The notes: generated by a model not told the origin, from the sequence alone. A DNA stretch of 64,000 bases from Streptomyces sp. MA5143a (GCF_900290235.1 NZ_OLMK01000050.1:1-64000), one strand, 5' to 3'. Shown: positions 36,558 to 46,356, counted from the first letter of the stretch. Made by a program: numbers and translations.

Positions 36558-36881
36558 CTAAGCGGCGGAGGTGCTGCTGGAGCTGCTGCTGGTCGAGGAC
36601 GAGCCCGAGGACGACTTCGCGTCCGAGGACGACGTCGAGGACGCGGCCTTCGAGTCCGAGGAGGACGACGACTTCGACGACGCCGGGCTGCTGCTCGACG
36701 ACGAGCCGCGGCTGTCGTTGCGGTAGAAGCCGGAGCCCTTGAAGACGATGCCGACCGCGGAGAACACCTTCTTGAGGCGGCCGTTGCAGCTGGGGCACTC
36801 GGTCAGGGCGTCGTCGGTGAACTTCTGCACCGCTTCGAGGCCCTCACCGCATTCGGTGCACTGGTACTGGTACGTCGGCAC
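36558..36881 (-). CDS. FmdB-family zinc ribbon protein with Ser-rich tail
   Basis: This 107-residue protein starts P-T-Y-Q-Y-Q-C-T-E-C-G and carries a second pair C-P-S-C-N, a CxxC...CxxC zinc ribbon, then F-S-A-V-G-I-V-F-K-G-S-G-F-Y. The last 50 residues are almost only Ser, Ala, Asp and Lys. GTG 36881 is chosen because AGGAGG lies 6-8 nt upstream. FmdB-like proteins are putative regulators or RNA/metal-binding proteins with no firm role. Confidence 0.9.
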   Translation of the reverse strand: MPTYQYQCTECGEGLEAVQKFTDDALTECPSCNGRLKKVFSAVGIVFKGSGFYRNDSRGSSSSSSPASSKSSSSSDSKAASSTSSSDAKSSSGSSSTSSSSSSTSAA

Positions 36882-36950
36882 TGGTCTTCCTCCTGGCACT
36901 CTCACTCGATGAGTGCTAACGACGATCCATAGTGACCTATTCCAAGGCCA

Positions 36951-38222
36951 TCAGTCCACTGTCACCGGCACTCGGTGACCGACGACACGCGCGACGGTAC
37001 GGCTCCGGGGCCGTGCCACCAGGCGTGAGCGCAGCGCCAGCAGGGTCACCAGCGCCAGTGCCGTACCGGCCATCGGCACCAGGAACCCGGCGCCGCCCCA
37101 CAGCCGGTCCTCCAGCTGTCCGGCGGCCGTGACGGCGGCCGCCTGGCCGAGCGCGACCGCGCCGGTCAGCCAGGTGAACGCCTCCGTACGGGCACCCGCC
37201 GGGACGAGGCTCTCGACCAGGGTGTAGCCGGTGATCAGCGCGGGCGCGATGCACATGCCGACCAGGAGCCCCAGGGCGGCGAGCACGGCCACGGAGTCGG
37301 CGGTCCACAGGGCGGAGGCCATGAGCGCGAGGGCCGTGTACCCGGCGATCAGGCGCCGTCGCGGAGTCGTCCTCCAGGCGATCGCGCCGCAGACGATGCC
37401 GGAGAGCATGTTGCCGGCGGCGAACACGCCGTACAGGACGCCGTTCATGCCCGGCTCGCCGATCGACTCGCTGAAGGCGGCGAGCGAGACCTGCATGCCG
37501 CCGAAGACGGAACCGATGCCCAGGAAGGCGACGATCAGGACGCGCACACCCGGGACCGACAGCGCGGAGACGTGCTCCACGCGCGCGTGGGAGGCGGGTA
37601 CGACCGTGGGCTGCGTGCCCCGCTGCGCGGCGAACAGCAGTCCGCCGACCAGCGTGAGCGCGGCCTCGGTGAGCAGCCCCGCGGCCGGGTGCACGGCCGT
37701 GCAGAGCGCGGTCGCCAGCAGCGGGCCGAGTACGAAGGTCAGCTCGTCCGTGACGGACTCGAAGGCCGCCGCGGTCGACATCAGGGGCGAGCCCTTGAGC
37801 TTGACGCCCCAGCGGGCCCGCACCATGGGCCCGACCTGAGGCACCGAGGCACCGGTCGGCACGGCGGCGGCGAACAGCGCCCACAGGGGGGCGTGGGCGA
37901 GTGCCAGCGCCGTCAGGGAGAGGGCTGCCACCCCATGGACGAGGACGCCCGGGAGCAGGACGGCGCGCTGCCCGTAGCGGTCGGCGAGACGGCCGCTGTA
38001 CGGGGCGAACAGCGCCATGGAGACTCCGGTGACGGCGGCGACGGCGCCCGCCGCCCCGTACGAGCCGGTGGTGTGCTGCACCAGCAGCACGAGGGAGAGC
38101 GTCAGCATCGCGAACGGCTGGCGTGCCGCGAAGCCGGGGAGGAGGAACGTCCACGCGCCGCGGGTGCGCAGCAGCTGCCCGTATCCCGGGCGGGACGCCT
38201 TCGAGGTGACCGTGGATGCCAC
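36951..38222 (-). CDS. MFS transporter (12-TM)
   Basis: This 423-residue protein starts at GTG 38222 (V-A-S-T-V-T-S-K-A-S-R-P-G-Y-G), a start shared by remembered Streptomyces relatives. It has about 12 helices, with the loop 2-3 motif S-G-R-L-A-D-R-Y-G-Q-R. An upstream extension of 60 codons in frame is judged untranslated. Substrate is unknown; the family includes sugar and drug exporters. Confidence 0.85.
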   Translation of the reverse strand: MASTVTSKASRPGYGQLLRTRGAWTFLLPGFAARQPFAMLTLSLVLLVQHTTGSYGAAGAVAAVTGVSMALFAPYSGRLADRYGQRAVLLPGVLVHGVAALSLTALALAHAPLWALFAAAVPTGASVPQVGPMVRARWGVKLKGSPLMSTAAAFESVTDELTFVLGPLLATALCTAVHPAAGLLTEAALTLVGGLLFAAQRGTQPTVVPASHARVEHVSALSVPGVRVLIVAFLGIGSVFGGMQVSLAAFSESIGEPGMNGVLYGVFAAGNMLSGIVCGAIAWRTTPRRRLIAGYTALALMASALWTADSVAVLAALGLLVGMCIAPALITGYTLVESLVPAGARTEAFTWLTGAVALGQAAAVTAAGQLEDRLWGGAGFLVPMAGTALALVTLLALRSRLVARPRSRTVARVVGHRVPVTVD

Positions 38223-38530
38223 GGCCCGTGCCTTTCCGCCGCCTGGTAGCGCGGTCCCCAGGTCGCGGGGCCGGGCGCCGAGAGCTGTCCTCTTGCGCCA
38301 CTGCGGTAGATGCCGACGCCCACGGAAGGGGGCGATCCGGCCGCCATACGGTCGCGCCAGCTCTGCGTCAGACAGAGTTGGTCCGATCAAGTGCGCCTTC
38401 ATCGTACAGGGGGAACGGGCAGTTCACCTGTGAAAATGCGCACTTCCGGCGGCCGGGCCTCCGAATCCGGATGGTGTGAACGGTTGGAAATCTGTCCTTA
38501 ACGGCCCGCCGCCGCCCCGCCGCCGCCCGC
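38223..38530. other. Gap between MFS and antiporter genes
   Basis: About 308 bp with no gene. It includes the promoter region of the MFS gene and an inverted repeat CTCTG-N7-CAGAG at 38361-38377 that might be an operator. Nothing else stands out. Confidence 0.5.
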
Positions 38531-40045
38531 TCAGCGGCCGGATCCGCCGTTGCCGTTCCCCGTGCCCAGCCATCCGGCGAGCTTGCCGCCCTGGCCGACG
38601 GCCCGCAGGCGCCGCTCCGCCCTGTCGCGGACGGGGTCGGTGGCGACGACGAGGAGCTCGTCCCCGCGGCGCAGCACGGTGGTCGGCAGGGGCACGAAGG
38701 ACGTGCCGTCGCGGACGACGAGGGTGACGGCCGAGCCCGCGGGCAGCCGCAGCTCGTTCACCTCGACGCCGTGCATGCGGGACCCCTCCGGGATCGCCAC
38801 CGACAGCAGGTGTCCGCGCAGCCGCTCCAGGGGCGCCGATTCGATGCCGAGGTCGGCGGCCTCGTCGCCGCTGCCGCCCAGTCGCAGCTTGCGGGCCAGC
38901 CAGGGCAGGGTCGGCCCCTGGACCAGGGTGTAGACCACGACCAGCACGAAGACGATGTTGAAGATCCGGCGGCTGCCCTCGACGCCGCTCACCATGGGGA
39001 TGGTCGCCAGGATGATGGGCACCGCGCCGCGCAGGCCGGCCCACGACAGCAGGGCCTGCTCGCGCCACGGGATCCGGAACGGCAGCAGGCCCACGACGAC
39101 GCTCAGCGGTCGCGCCACCATGGTGAGCACCAGGCCGATGACGAGCGCGGGCCAGATGTCGTCGCCCATCTCGTGCGGGGTGACGAGCAGACCGAGCAGG
39201 ACGAACATGCCGATCTGGGCGATCCAGCCGACGCCCTCGGCGAAGCCGCGGGTGGCGGGCCAGTGCGGCAGCTTGGCGTTGCCGAGCACCATGGAGGCCA
39301 GGTAGACGGCGAGGAAGCCGCTGCCGTGGGCGAGCGCGCCGGCCGCGTACGCGGCGACGGCGATGGCCATGACGGCGATCGGGTAGAGACCGGAGGCGGG
39401 CAGGGCCACATGCCTGAGGCCCCACGAGCCCAGCCAGCCCACCGCGAGGCCGATGGCGGCGCCGATCGCCAGTTCGAGGGCTATCTCGCCGATCAGGACG
39501 TACCAGTGCTCGACCGGTCCGGCCGTGGAGAGCGCGGCGACGAGGATGACCACCGGGGCGTCGTTGAAGCCGGACTCGGCCTCCAGGGTGCCCGTCACGC
39601 GCGCGGGGAGGGGGATCTTGCGCAGCACGGAGAACACGGCGGCGGCGTCCGTGGAGGACACCACCGCGCCGATGATGAGCGCCTGCCGCCACTCCAGTCC
39701 GATCAGGTAGTGCGCCCCCGCGGCCGTCACCCCGACGCTCACCGCGACCCCGACCAGCGCCAGTGAGCTGGCGGCCGGCAGGGCCGGCTTGATCTCCTTC
39801 CACTTCGTGCCGAGGCCGCCCTCCGCCAGGATGACGACGAGGGCCGCGTAGCCGATGACCTGGGTCAGTTCGGCGTTGTCGAAGTGGATGTCCCCGATGC
39901 CGTCCTGGCCCATGGCGATGCCGATGCCGAGGTAGACGAGCAGGCTGGGGAGCCCGCTGCGCGACGAGATCCGGACCGCGGCCACCGCGACCAGGAGGAC
40001 GAGCGAGCAGACGAGCAGGAGCTGGTTGAGGTCATGGACAGTCAG
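38531..40045 (-). CDS. CPA1-type cation/proton antiporter with C-terminal TrkA_C domain
   Basis: This 504-residue protein has 12-13 helices, the conserved S-S-T-D-A-A-A-V-F-S and E-S-G-F-N-D-A-P motifs of CPA1 exchangers, and a cytoplasmic TrkA_C-like part (about 400-490). It probably exports K+ or Na+ in exchange for protons. A start at CTG 40045 is proposed, since L-T-V-H-D-L-N-Q-L-L-L-V matches relatives and GAAAGG is 9 nt upstream. A longer in-frame ATG at 40132 lacks a good site. Confidence 0.87.
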   Translation of the reverse strand: MTVHDLNQLLLVCSLVLLVAVAAVRISSRSGLPSLLVYLGIGIAMGQDGIGDIHFDNAELTQVIGYAALVVILAEGGLGTKWKEIKPALPAASSLALVGVAVSVGVTAAGAHYLIGLEWRQALIIGAVVSSTDAAAVFSVLRKIPLPARVTGTLEAESGFNDAPVVILVAALSTAGPVEHWYVLIGEIALELAIGAAIGLAVGWLGSWGLRHVALPASGLYPIAVMAIAVAAYAAGALAHGSGFLAVYLASMVLGNAKLPHWPATRGFAEGVGWIAQIGMFVLLGLLVTPHEMGDDIWPALVIGLVLTMVARPLSVVVGLLPFRIPWREQALLSWAGLRGAVPIILATIPMVSGVEGSRRIFNIVFVLVVVYTLVQGPTLPWLARKLRLGGSGDEAADLGIESAPLERLRGHLLSVAIPEGSRMHGVEVNELRLPAGSAVTLVVRDGTSFVPLPTTVLRRGDELLVVATDPVRDRAERRLRAVGQGGKLAGWLGTGNGNGGSGR

Positions 40046-40365
40046 AGGGTCGTACCTTTCTCGCCGAACCGCACGTGGTTCCAGGTGGTGGGCTGCCGAG
40101 CACCTGAAGCGGGCACGTGCGCGTGAGGGCATACGAAGCCGATCACGGGAACCGTGCTGTGGGGGTTACTTCAGTGCAAGTACTTCGTTACCTTACCTAA
40201 CTCTTGACGATTTCTTGACGCTTGCGGGTGCATGATCGAACGTCCGTCTGTGCCAGTTCCCGACTCCGCGTCAAGTCGTGTCGGGCCCTGCGCCTATGGT
40301 TGCTCCAGCGTTCAGTACAAAGCACAGCCCGACCTGCCGCTCGTGTTAGGACAGCAAGGACAGCG
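40046..40365. promoter_or_regulatory. Divergent region between antiporter and acylase genes
   Basis: No gene. On the + strand TTGACG occurs at 40204-40209 and 40215-40220, resembling -35 hexamers, but no good -10 follows at the right distance. On the minus strand TTAGGTAAGG (40191-40200) resembles half an iron-box, too weak to call. A c-di-AMP riboswitch was looked for and not found. Confidence 0.4.
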
Positions 40366-43215
40366 ATGCCCCCCAACACCACCGCCTCCTCCGGCAAGCA
40401 GTCCGGCAAGTCCGGCAGGAAAAAGGGGCGCAAAGTACGCCTTCTCCTGATCGTCCTGGTTCTGGCCCTCATCGGCGGCGTCGGCTTCGGGGCGTTCTGG
40501 TCCATCAGCACGGTCCGCGCCTCGTTCCCGCAGACCAAGGGCTCCATAACCCTGGAGGGCCTGTCCGGCCCGGTCGACGTCAAGCGCGACGGCTACGGGA
40601 TCCCGCAGGTCTACGCCTCCTCCGACGAGGACCTGTTCATGGCGCAGGGCTACGTCCAGGCGCAGGACAGGTTCTACGAGATGGACGTGCGCCGCCACAT
40701 GACGGCCGGCCGCCTCTCGGAGATGTTCGGCGAGGGCCAGGTCGACAACGACGAGTTCCTGCGCACCCTCGGCTGGCACCGCGTCGCCGAGGAGGAGTAC
40801 AAGTCCACGATCTCGGCCGAGACGAAGAAGTACCTCGACGCGTACGCCAAGGGGGTCAACGCCTACCTCGCCGGCAAGGACGGCGAGGAGATCTCCCTGG
40901 AGTACGCGGCCCTCGGCTTCGCCAACGACTACAAGCCCGAGGAGTGGACCCCGATCGACTCCCTGGCCTGGCTGAAGGCCATGGCCTGGGACCTGCGCGG
41001 CAACATGCAGGACGAGATCGACCGGGCCCTGATGACCAGCCGCCTCGGCCCCAAGCAGATCGCCGACCTGTACCCGCAGTACCCGTACGACCGCAACAAG
41101 GCGATCGTCCAGGAGGGCACGTACGACGAGCTCACCAAGACCTGGACCGACGGCTCGGGCACCTCGCAGAACGCCGGCGGCGCCGCGCAGGGCACGGGCG
41201 GCACGGGCACCGGCACGGGCGGCACGGGCACGAACACCGGCGGCACGGGCACGGGCGGCACTGGGACCGGGACGGGCACCGGGACCGGCGCGGGCACCGC
41301 GGGTGCCTCCTCCGGCTCCTCGGCCGTCCAGACCCAGCTGACGGGCCTCTACGACGTCCTGGAGGACCTGCCCGAGGCCGTCGGCGTGAACGGCAACGGC
41401 ATCGGCTCCAACTCCTGGGTCGTCGCCGGCAGCCACACCATCACCGGCAAGCCCCTGCTCGCCAACGACCCGCACCTGTCGGCCTCGCTGCCCTCCGTCT
41501 GGTACCAGATGGGCCTGCACTGCAAGTCGGTCTCGCAGAAGTGCCAGTACGACGTCGCCGGCTACACCTTCGCCGGGATGCCCGGAGTGGTCATCGGCCA
41601 CAACCGGGACGTCTCCTGGGGCATGACCAACTCCGGCGTCGACGTCACCGACCTGTACCTGGAGAAGCTCACCGGCGACGGCTACCAGTACGGCAGCAAG
41701 GTGCTGCCGTTCGAGTCCCGCGAGGAGACCATCCAGGTCGCCGGCGGCTCCGACAAGAAGATCGTCGTCCGCACCACCAACAACGGGCCCCTGCTGTCCG
41801 ACCGCAGCAACGAACTCGTCCAGGTCGGCAGGAAGGCCACCGTCGACCGGGACGCCCCCGACCGCGGCGACGGCTACGGCATCGCCCTGCGCTGGACCGC
41901 GCTGGAGCCCGGCACCACCATGGACGCCGTCTTCGCGATGAACAAGGCCGCCGACTGGAACGGCTTCCGCAAGGCCGCCGCCCTGTTCGACGTGCCCTCG
42001 CAGAACCTGATCTACGCCGACACCAAGGGCCACATCGGCTACCAGCTGCCCGGCAAGATCCCCACCCGCGGCAAGGGCGACGGCTCGATCCCCGCACCGG
42101 GCTGGGACACCAGGTACCGCTGGAACGGCTACATCGACCAGGACGAACTGCCCTACGAGTACGACCCGGACCGCGGCTACATCGTCACCGCCAACCAGGC
42201 CGTCGTCGACGAGAAGTACCCCTACACCCTCACCACCGACTGGGGCTACGGCACGCGCGCGCAGCGCCTCACCAGCCTGATCGAGTCGAAGATCAAGGGC
42301 GGCGGGAAGATCTCCACCGAGGACATGCGCCAGATGCAGATGGACAACAGCAGCGAGATCGCCAAGCTGCTGGTTCCGCTGCTGCTGAAGATCGACGTCA
42401 AGGACAAGCACATCCGGGAGGCGCAGAAGCTCCTGGAGGGCTGGGACTACACCCAGGACGCCGACTCGGCCGCCGCCGCGTACTTCAACTCGGTCTGGCG
42501 CAACATCCTCAAGCTCGCCTTCGGCAACAAGCTGCCCAAGGAGCTGCGGGTCAAGGGCCAGTGCCTGTCGGTCGAGCCGGTCGACAGCACCGGTCCCGCC
42601 GACGAGGACCGCCGGGTGCGCGAGTGCGGCAGGCGCGACGCCGACCAGGCGCAGCCGGACGGCGGCGACCGCTGGTTCGAGGTGGTCCGCCGGATCATCG
42701 ACGACCAGGACAACGCCTGGTGGTCCACGCCGAAGCTGCGCAACCAGAAGGCCGCCGACACCCGCGACGAGCTGTTCGCCCGGGCCATGCGCGACGCCCG
42801 CTGGGAGCTGACCGCCAAGCTCGGCAAGGACATCGACACCTGGAGCTGGGGCCGGCTGCACCGCCTGTTCCTGAAGAACCAGACGCTCGGCACCGAGGGC
42901 CCCGGCTTCGTGAAGTACCTGCTCAACCGCGGCCCCTGGAAGCTCGGCGGCGGCGAGGCCACGGTCAACGCCACCGGCTGGAACGCGGCAGGCGGCTACG
43001 AGGTCGTGTGGGTGCCGTCGATGCGGATGATCGTGAACCTCGGGGACCTCGACAAGTCCAAGTGGATCAACCTCACCGGCGCGTCGGGCCACGCGTACAA
43101 CGCGCACTACACGGACCAGACCGGCAAGTGGGTCAAGGGCGAGCTGCTCACGTGGTCCTTCTCGAACAAGGCGGTCCAGGACAGCACGAGCGACACGCTG
43201 CTGCTCAAGCCGTGA
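40366..43215 (+). CDS. Penicillin acylase family protein (Ntn hydrolase, secreted/anchored)
   Basis: This 949-residue protein has an N-terminal anchor (V-R-L-L-L-I-V-L-V-L-A-L-I-G-G-V) and a penicillin-acylase fold. The nucleophile is Ser in G-S-N-S-W-V-V-A-G (about residue 348), after a linker. An Asn/His-rich pocket block (A-N-D-P-H-L) and R-T-T-N-N-G-P-L-L follow. About 40-70 residues before the nucleophile lies a Gly-Thr repeat insertion in the alpha-beta linker. Relatives cleave acyl groups from beta-lactams, acyl-homoserine lactones or lipopeptides. ATG 40366 has AAGGA upstream. Confidence 0.9.
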   Translation: MPPNTTASSGKQSGKSGRKKGRKVRLLLIVLVLALIGGVGFGAFWSISTVRASFPQTKGSITLEGLSGPVDVKRDGYGIPQVYASSDEDLFMAQGYVQAQDRFYEMDVRRHMTAGRLSEMFGEGQVDNDEFLRTLGWHRVAEEEYKSTISAETKKYLDAYAKGVNAYLAGKDGEEISLEYAALGFANDYKPEEWTPIDSLAWLKAMAWDLRGNMQDEIDRALMTSRLGPKQIADLYPQYPYDRNKAIVQEGTYDELTKTWTDGSGTSQNAGGAAQGTGGTGTGTGGTGTNTGGTGTGGTGTGTGTGTGAGTAGASSGSSAVQTQLTGLYDVLEDLPEAVGVNGNGIGSNSWVVAGSHTITGKPLLANDPHLSASLPSVWYQMGLHCKSVSQKCQYDVAGYTFAGMPGVVIGHNRDVSWGMTNSGVDVTDLYLEKLTGDGYQYGSKVLPFESREETIQVAGGSDKKIVVRTTNNGPLLSDRSNELVQVGRKATVDRDAPDRGDGYGIALRWTALEPGTTMDAVFAMNKAADWNGFRKAAALFDVPSQNLIYADTKGHIGYQLPGKIPTRGKGDGSIPAPGWDTRYRWNGYIDQDELPYEYDPDRGYIVTANQAVVDEKYPYTLTTDWGYGTRAQRLTSLIESKIKGGGKISTEDMRQMQMDNSSEIAKLLVPLLLKIDVKDKHIREAQKLLEGWDYTQDADSAAAAYFNSVWRNILKLAFGNKLPKELRVKGQCLSVEPVDSTGPADEDRRVRECGRRDADQAQPDGGDRWFEVVRRIIDDQDNAWWSTPKLRNQKAADTRDELFARAMRDARWELTAKLGKDIDTWSWGRLHRLFLKNQTLGTEGPGFVKYLLNRGPWKLGGGEATVNATGWNAAGGYEVVWVPSMRMIVNLGDLDKSKWINLTGASGHAYNAHYTDQTGKWVKGELLTWSFSNKAVQDSTSDTLLLKP

Positions 43216-43238
43216 CCGGCTGACCGAGCGGAAGACCA

Positions 43239-43274
43239 GGAAGCGGCCCCCACGCGTGCGTGGGGGCCGCTTCC
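43239..43274. terminator. Bidirectional terminator
   Basis: GGAAGCGGCCCCCACGC and its complement form a 17-bp stem with a 2-nt loop between the convergent acylase and cyclo-ligase genes. Confidence 0.85.
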
Positions 43275-43284
43275 TCGTGTCCGG

Positions 43285-43902
43285 TCACCGGAAGCGGCGC
43301 ACCCCCGAAGGGGTCACCGCCGCGTGCACCGGGCGGTCGTGCGGTTCCTCCGGGACCCGGTCCACGACCTCCGTGTCGTAGAGCAGCACCACCAGCGCCG
43401 GGTCGGCTCCCGCGCGCTCCAGGCGGGCGAGGACACGGTCGTACGAGCCGCCGCCCCTGCCCAGCCGCAGCCCGCGCGTGTCCACGGCGAGCCCGGGCAG
43501 GAGGACGACATCGGCGGCGATCACCGCGTCGGGGCCGAGGTGCTCACCGGTGGGCTCCAGGAGGGCCATCCGGCCGCCGCCGTGCCGCACGCGCGCGAGG
43601 GAGGCCTCTCCCTCGTACACACCCCAGTCGAGGTCGTTGTCCGGCAGGAGGGCCGGCAGCAGGACGCGCACCCCGCGCGCGCGGAGCGCGTCGAGGAGCG
43701 CGAGGGTGCCCGGTTCCTGCCCCACCGAGACATACGCCGCGACCGTGCGCGCGTGCGCCAGTTCGGGCAGATCGAGGGCCCGGCCGGCCAGGGCGCCCGC
43801 CGTTTTCCTCACGTCATCGTCCGTCAACCCGTTCCTCACCGCGAGGAACTCTTTGCGCAACGTTCGCTTGGGAGGCTCCGCTTCGCGACCCATCTGACTC
43901 AC
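43285..43902 (-). CDS. 5-formyltetrahydrofolate cyclo-ligase
   Basis: This 205-residue protein starts at GTG 43902 (V-S-Q-M-G-R-E-A-E), with GGAG 6 nt upstream. Family motifs are K-R-T-L-R-K-E-F-L-A-V-R, L-L-P-G-L-A-V-D-T-R-G-L-R-L-G-R-G-G-G-S-Y-D-R-V-L-A. It returns 5-formyl-THF to the folate pool using ATP. It is divergent from galU with an 81-bp gap. Confidence 0.93.
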   Translation of the reverse strand: MSQMGREAEPPKRTLRKEFLAVRNGLTDDDVRKTAGALAGRALDLPELAHARTVAAYVSVGQEPGTLALLDALRARGVRVLLPALLPDNDLDWGVYEGEASLARVRHGGGRMALLEPTGEHLGPDAVIAADVVLLPGLAVDTRGLRLGRGGGSYDRVLARLERAGADPALVVLLYDTEVVDRVPEEPHDRPVHAAVTPSGVRRFR

Positions 43903-43983
43903 AGGTTGCTCCAGTACCCTTCTAATCTGCTCATATGAGAGCGAATTAACCGGAGCCACAGAATCTTCCTAAAGGCACCGGAT

Positions 43984-44898
43984 ATGGTTGCGGACATGAC
44001 TGAGGCGAACCCCAGGATCAGTAAGGCTGTCATTCCCGCCGCGGGTCTCGGTACTCGCTTTCTCCCGGCCACCAAAGCCACTCCCAAGGAGATGCTGCCG
44101 GTCGTGGACAAGCCCGCGATCCAGTACGTGGTCGAGGAGGCCGCGGCGGCAGGGCTCGACGACCTCCTGATGATCACCGGACGCAACAAGCGTCCCCTAG
44201 AGGACCACTTCGACCGCAACCACGAGCTCGAGTCGGCCCTGGAGAAGAAGGGCGACGGCAGCAAGCTCGCCAAGGTCCAGGAGTCCAGCGACCTCGCGAC
44301 CATCCACTACGTCCGCCAGGGCGACCCCAAGGGCCTCGGTCACGCCGTCCTGTGCGCCGCCCCCCACGTGGGCAACGAGCCCTTCGCGGTCCTCCTCGGC
44401 GACGACCTGATCGACCCCCGCGACCCGCTCCTCCAGCGCATGGTCGAGATCCAGGAACAGCACGGCGGCAGCGTCATCGCGCTCATGGAGGTCGCCCCCG
44501 AGCAGATCCACCTCTACGGATGCGCCGCCGTCGAGAGCACCGAGCACGGCGACGTCGTCAAGGTGACGGGCCTGGTCGAGAAGCCCGACCCGGCCGACGC
44601 CCCGTCCAACTACGCGATCATCGGACGCTATGTCCTCGCCCCGCAGATCTTCGACGTCCTGCGCAAGACGGAGCCGGGCCGCGGCGGCGAGATCCAGCTC
44701 ACCGACGCCCTCCAGCAGCTCGCCGCGGACGAGAAGGTCGGCGGCCCCGTGCACGGCGTGGTCTTCAAGGGCCGCCGCTATGACACCGGGGACCGTGGCG
44801 ACTATCTGCGTGCCATTGTCAGGCTCGCGTGCGAACGTGAAGACCTGGGCCCGGACTTCCGGACCTGGCTCCGCAGTTTCGTAGCCGAGGAGATGTAG
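43984..44898 (+). CDS. galU: UTP-glucose-1-phosphate uridylyltransferase
   Basis: This 304-residue nucleotidyltransferase has the signature G-L-G-T-R-F-L-P-A-T-K-A-T-P-K-E-M-L-P, the L-L-G-D-D-L-I block and V-E-K-P. It makes UDP-glucose for cell-envelope sugars, glycogen and trehalose. ATG 43984 has AAAGG 8 nt upstream; ATG 43996 is a second candidate. The next gene, glp/moeA, starts 5 nt downstream and is probably co-transcribed. Confidence 0.94.
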   Translation: MVADMTEANPRISKAVIPAAGLGTRFLPATKATPKEMLPVVDKPAIQYVVEEAAAAGLDDLLMITGRNKRPLEDHFDRNHELESALEKKGDGSKLAKVQESSDLATIHYVRQGDPKGLGHAVLCAAPHVGNEPFAVLLGDDLIDPRDPLLQRMVEIQEQHGGSVIALMEVAPEQIHLYGCAAVESTEHGDVVKVTGLVEKPDPADAPSNYAIIGRYVLAPQIFDVLRKTEPGRGGEIQLTDALQQLAADEKVGGPVHGVVFKGRRYDTGDRGDYLRAIVRLACEREDLGPDFRTWLRSFVAEEM

Positions 44899-44903
44899 CC
44901 ACT

Positions 44904-46226
44904 TTGAGCAGCGCCGCGACCCGCGCCACCGACCGGGACCACCTGTGGTCGGTGACCGAGCACCTGGAGGACGTCCTCGCCACCGTCCGCCCCCTGGAAC
45001 CCATCGAGCTGCAGCTCCTCGACGCCCAGGGCTGCGTCCTGGTCGAGGACGTCACGGTGCCGGTGTCGCTGCCGCCGTTCGACAACAGCTCCATGGACGG
45101 GTACGCGGTGCGGGTCGCGGACGTCGCGGGCGCGAGCGAGGAGTTCCCGGCCGTGCTCACGGTCGTCGGGGACGTGGCGGCGGGCGCGGCCGAGCAGCCC
45201 CACGTGGGACCCGGCGAGGCCGCCCGCATCATGACCGGCGCCCCCCTGCCGCCCGGCGCAGAGACCGTCGTCCCCGTGGAGTGGACCGACGGCGGCCTCG
45301 GCGAGGGCCCCGTCTCCGGGATGCGGGCCCGCAGCGCGAGCCCCGACGACGCCACCGGCCAGGTCGCCGTGCACCGCGGCGCCGAGGCACGCGCGCACGT
45401 ACGCGCGAAGGGCAGCGACGTGAAGGCCGGGGAGCGCGCCCTCGCCGCGGGCACCGTCCTCGGCCCGCCGCAGCTCGGGCTGCTCGCCGCCATCGGCCGG
45501 GCCTCGGTACGCGTACGCCCGCGCCCGCGCGTGGTGGTGCTCTCCACCGGCAGCGAACTGATCCCGCCGGGCGAGCAGTTGGGCACCGGCCAGATCTACG
45601 ACTCCAACAGCTTCGCCCTCACCGCCGCCGCCCGCGACGCCGGCGCCATCGCCTACCGCGTGGGCGCCGTCGCCGACGACGCCGAGACCCTCCGCTCCAC
45701 CATCGACGACCAACTCGTCCGCGCCGACCTCGTGGTCACCACCGGCGGCGTCAGCGTCGGGGCGTACGACGTCGTCAAGGAAGCCCTGGAGTCCGTCGCC
45801 GACGAGGACGAGGAGGGCGCCGGCATCGAGTTCCGCAAGCTCGCCATGCAGCCCGGCAAGCCCCAGGGCTTCGGCACCATCGGCCCCGACCACATCCCGC
45901 TGCTCGCCCTTCCGGGCAACCCGGTGTCGTCGTACGTCTCCTTCGAACTGTTCGTCCGGCCCGCCATCCGCACCCTGATGGGCCTGGAGGACGTCCACCG
46001 TCCGACGACCACGGCGACCCTCCGGGCACCCAAGGCGCTGACCTCGCCCGCCGGGCGCCGCCAGTTCCTGCGCGGGACCTACGCCGACGGACAGGTCACG
46101 CCCGTCGGGGGCGCCGGATCGCACCTGGTCGCGGCCCTGGCGCAGGCCGACGCGCTGATCGTGGTCCCCGAGGACACCGAGTCGGTCGAACCGGGCACGG
46201 AGGTCGAGGTCGTCCTGCTGGGCTGA
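44904..46226 (+). CDS. glp: Gephyrin-like molybdotransferase Glp (MoeA family)
   Basis: This 440-residue MoeA-type protein has P-P-F-D-N-S-S-M-D-G-Y-A-V near residue 55, a linker domain, M-T-G-A-P-L-P, V-V-L-S-T-G-S-E-L, T-T-G-G-V-S-V-G and L-P-G-N-P-V-S. Such proteins insert molybdenum into molybdopterin. In Corynebacterium the homologue Glp also binds FtsZ and the membrane receptor GlpR, and here the GlpR/SepX gene lies 2.2 kb downstream. The start is TTG 44904, 11 nt after AGGAG, a rare codon. Confidence 0.85.
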   Translation: MSSAATRATDRDHLWSVTEHLEDVLATVRPLEPIELQLLDAQGCVLVEDVTVPVSLPPFDNSSMDGYAVRVADVAGASEEFPAVLTVVGDVAAGAAEQPHVGPGEAARIMTGAPLPPGAETVVPVEWTDGGLGEGPVSGMRARSASPDDATGQVAVHRGAEARAHVRAKGSDVKAGERALAAGTVLGPPQLGLLAAIGRASVRVRPRPRVVVLSTGSELIPPGEQLGTGQIYDSNSFALTAAARDAGAIAYRVGAVADDAETLRSTIDDQLVRADLVVTTGGVSVGAYDVVKEALESVADEDEEGAGIEFRKLAMQPGKPQGFGTIGPDHIPLLALPGNPVSSYVSFELFVRPAIRTLMGLEDVHRPTTTATLRAPKALTSPAGRRQFLRGTYADGQVTPVGGAGSHLVAALAQADALIVVPEDTESVEPGTEVEVVLLG

Positions 46227-46356
46227 GGCCCCGCGGAGGCGATCCGCGGCCGCAGCGGTCCTGCTCGGCCGAACCGCCGAGGGTGGCGTACCGTGTCGCG
46301 CACAACAGGACGCGCGCCGCACCGCGACGGGCCCCGACCGGGAGCGCCACACCACC

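Noticed and set aside
40046..40200. Possible c-di-AMP riboswitch or iron box upstream of the antiporter
   Set aside because: Only short partial matches; no full riboswitch core and only half an iron-box-like sequence.
40312..43107. 931-codon minus-strand frame over the acylase gene
   Set aside because: Antisense shadow; Val/Gly/Asp/Leu-rich product with no family.
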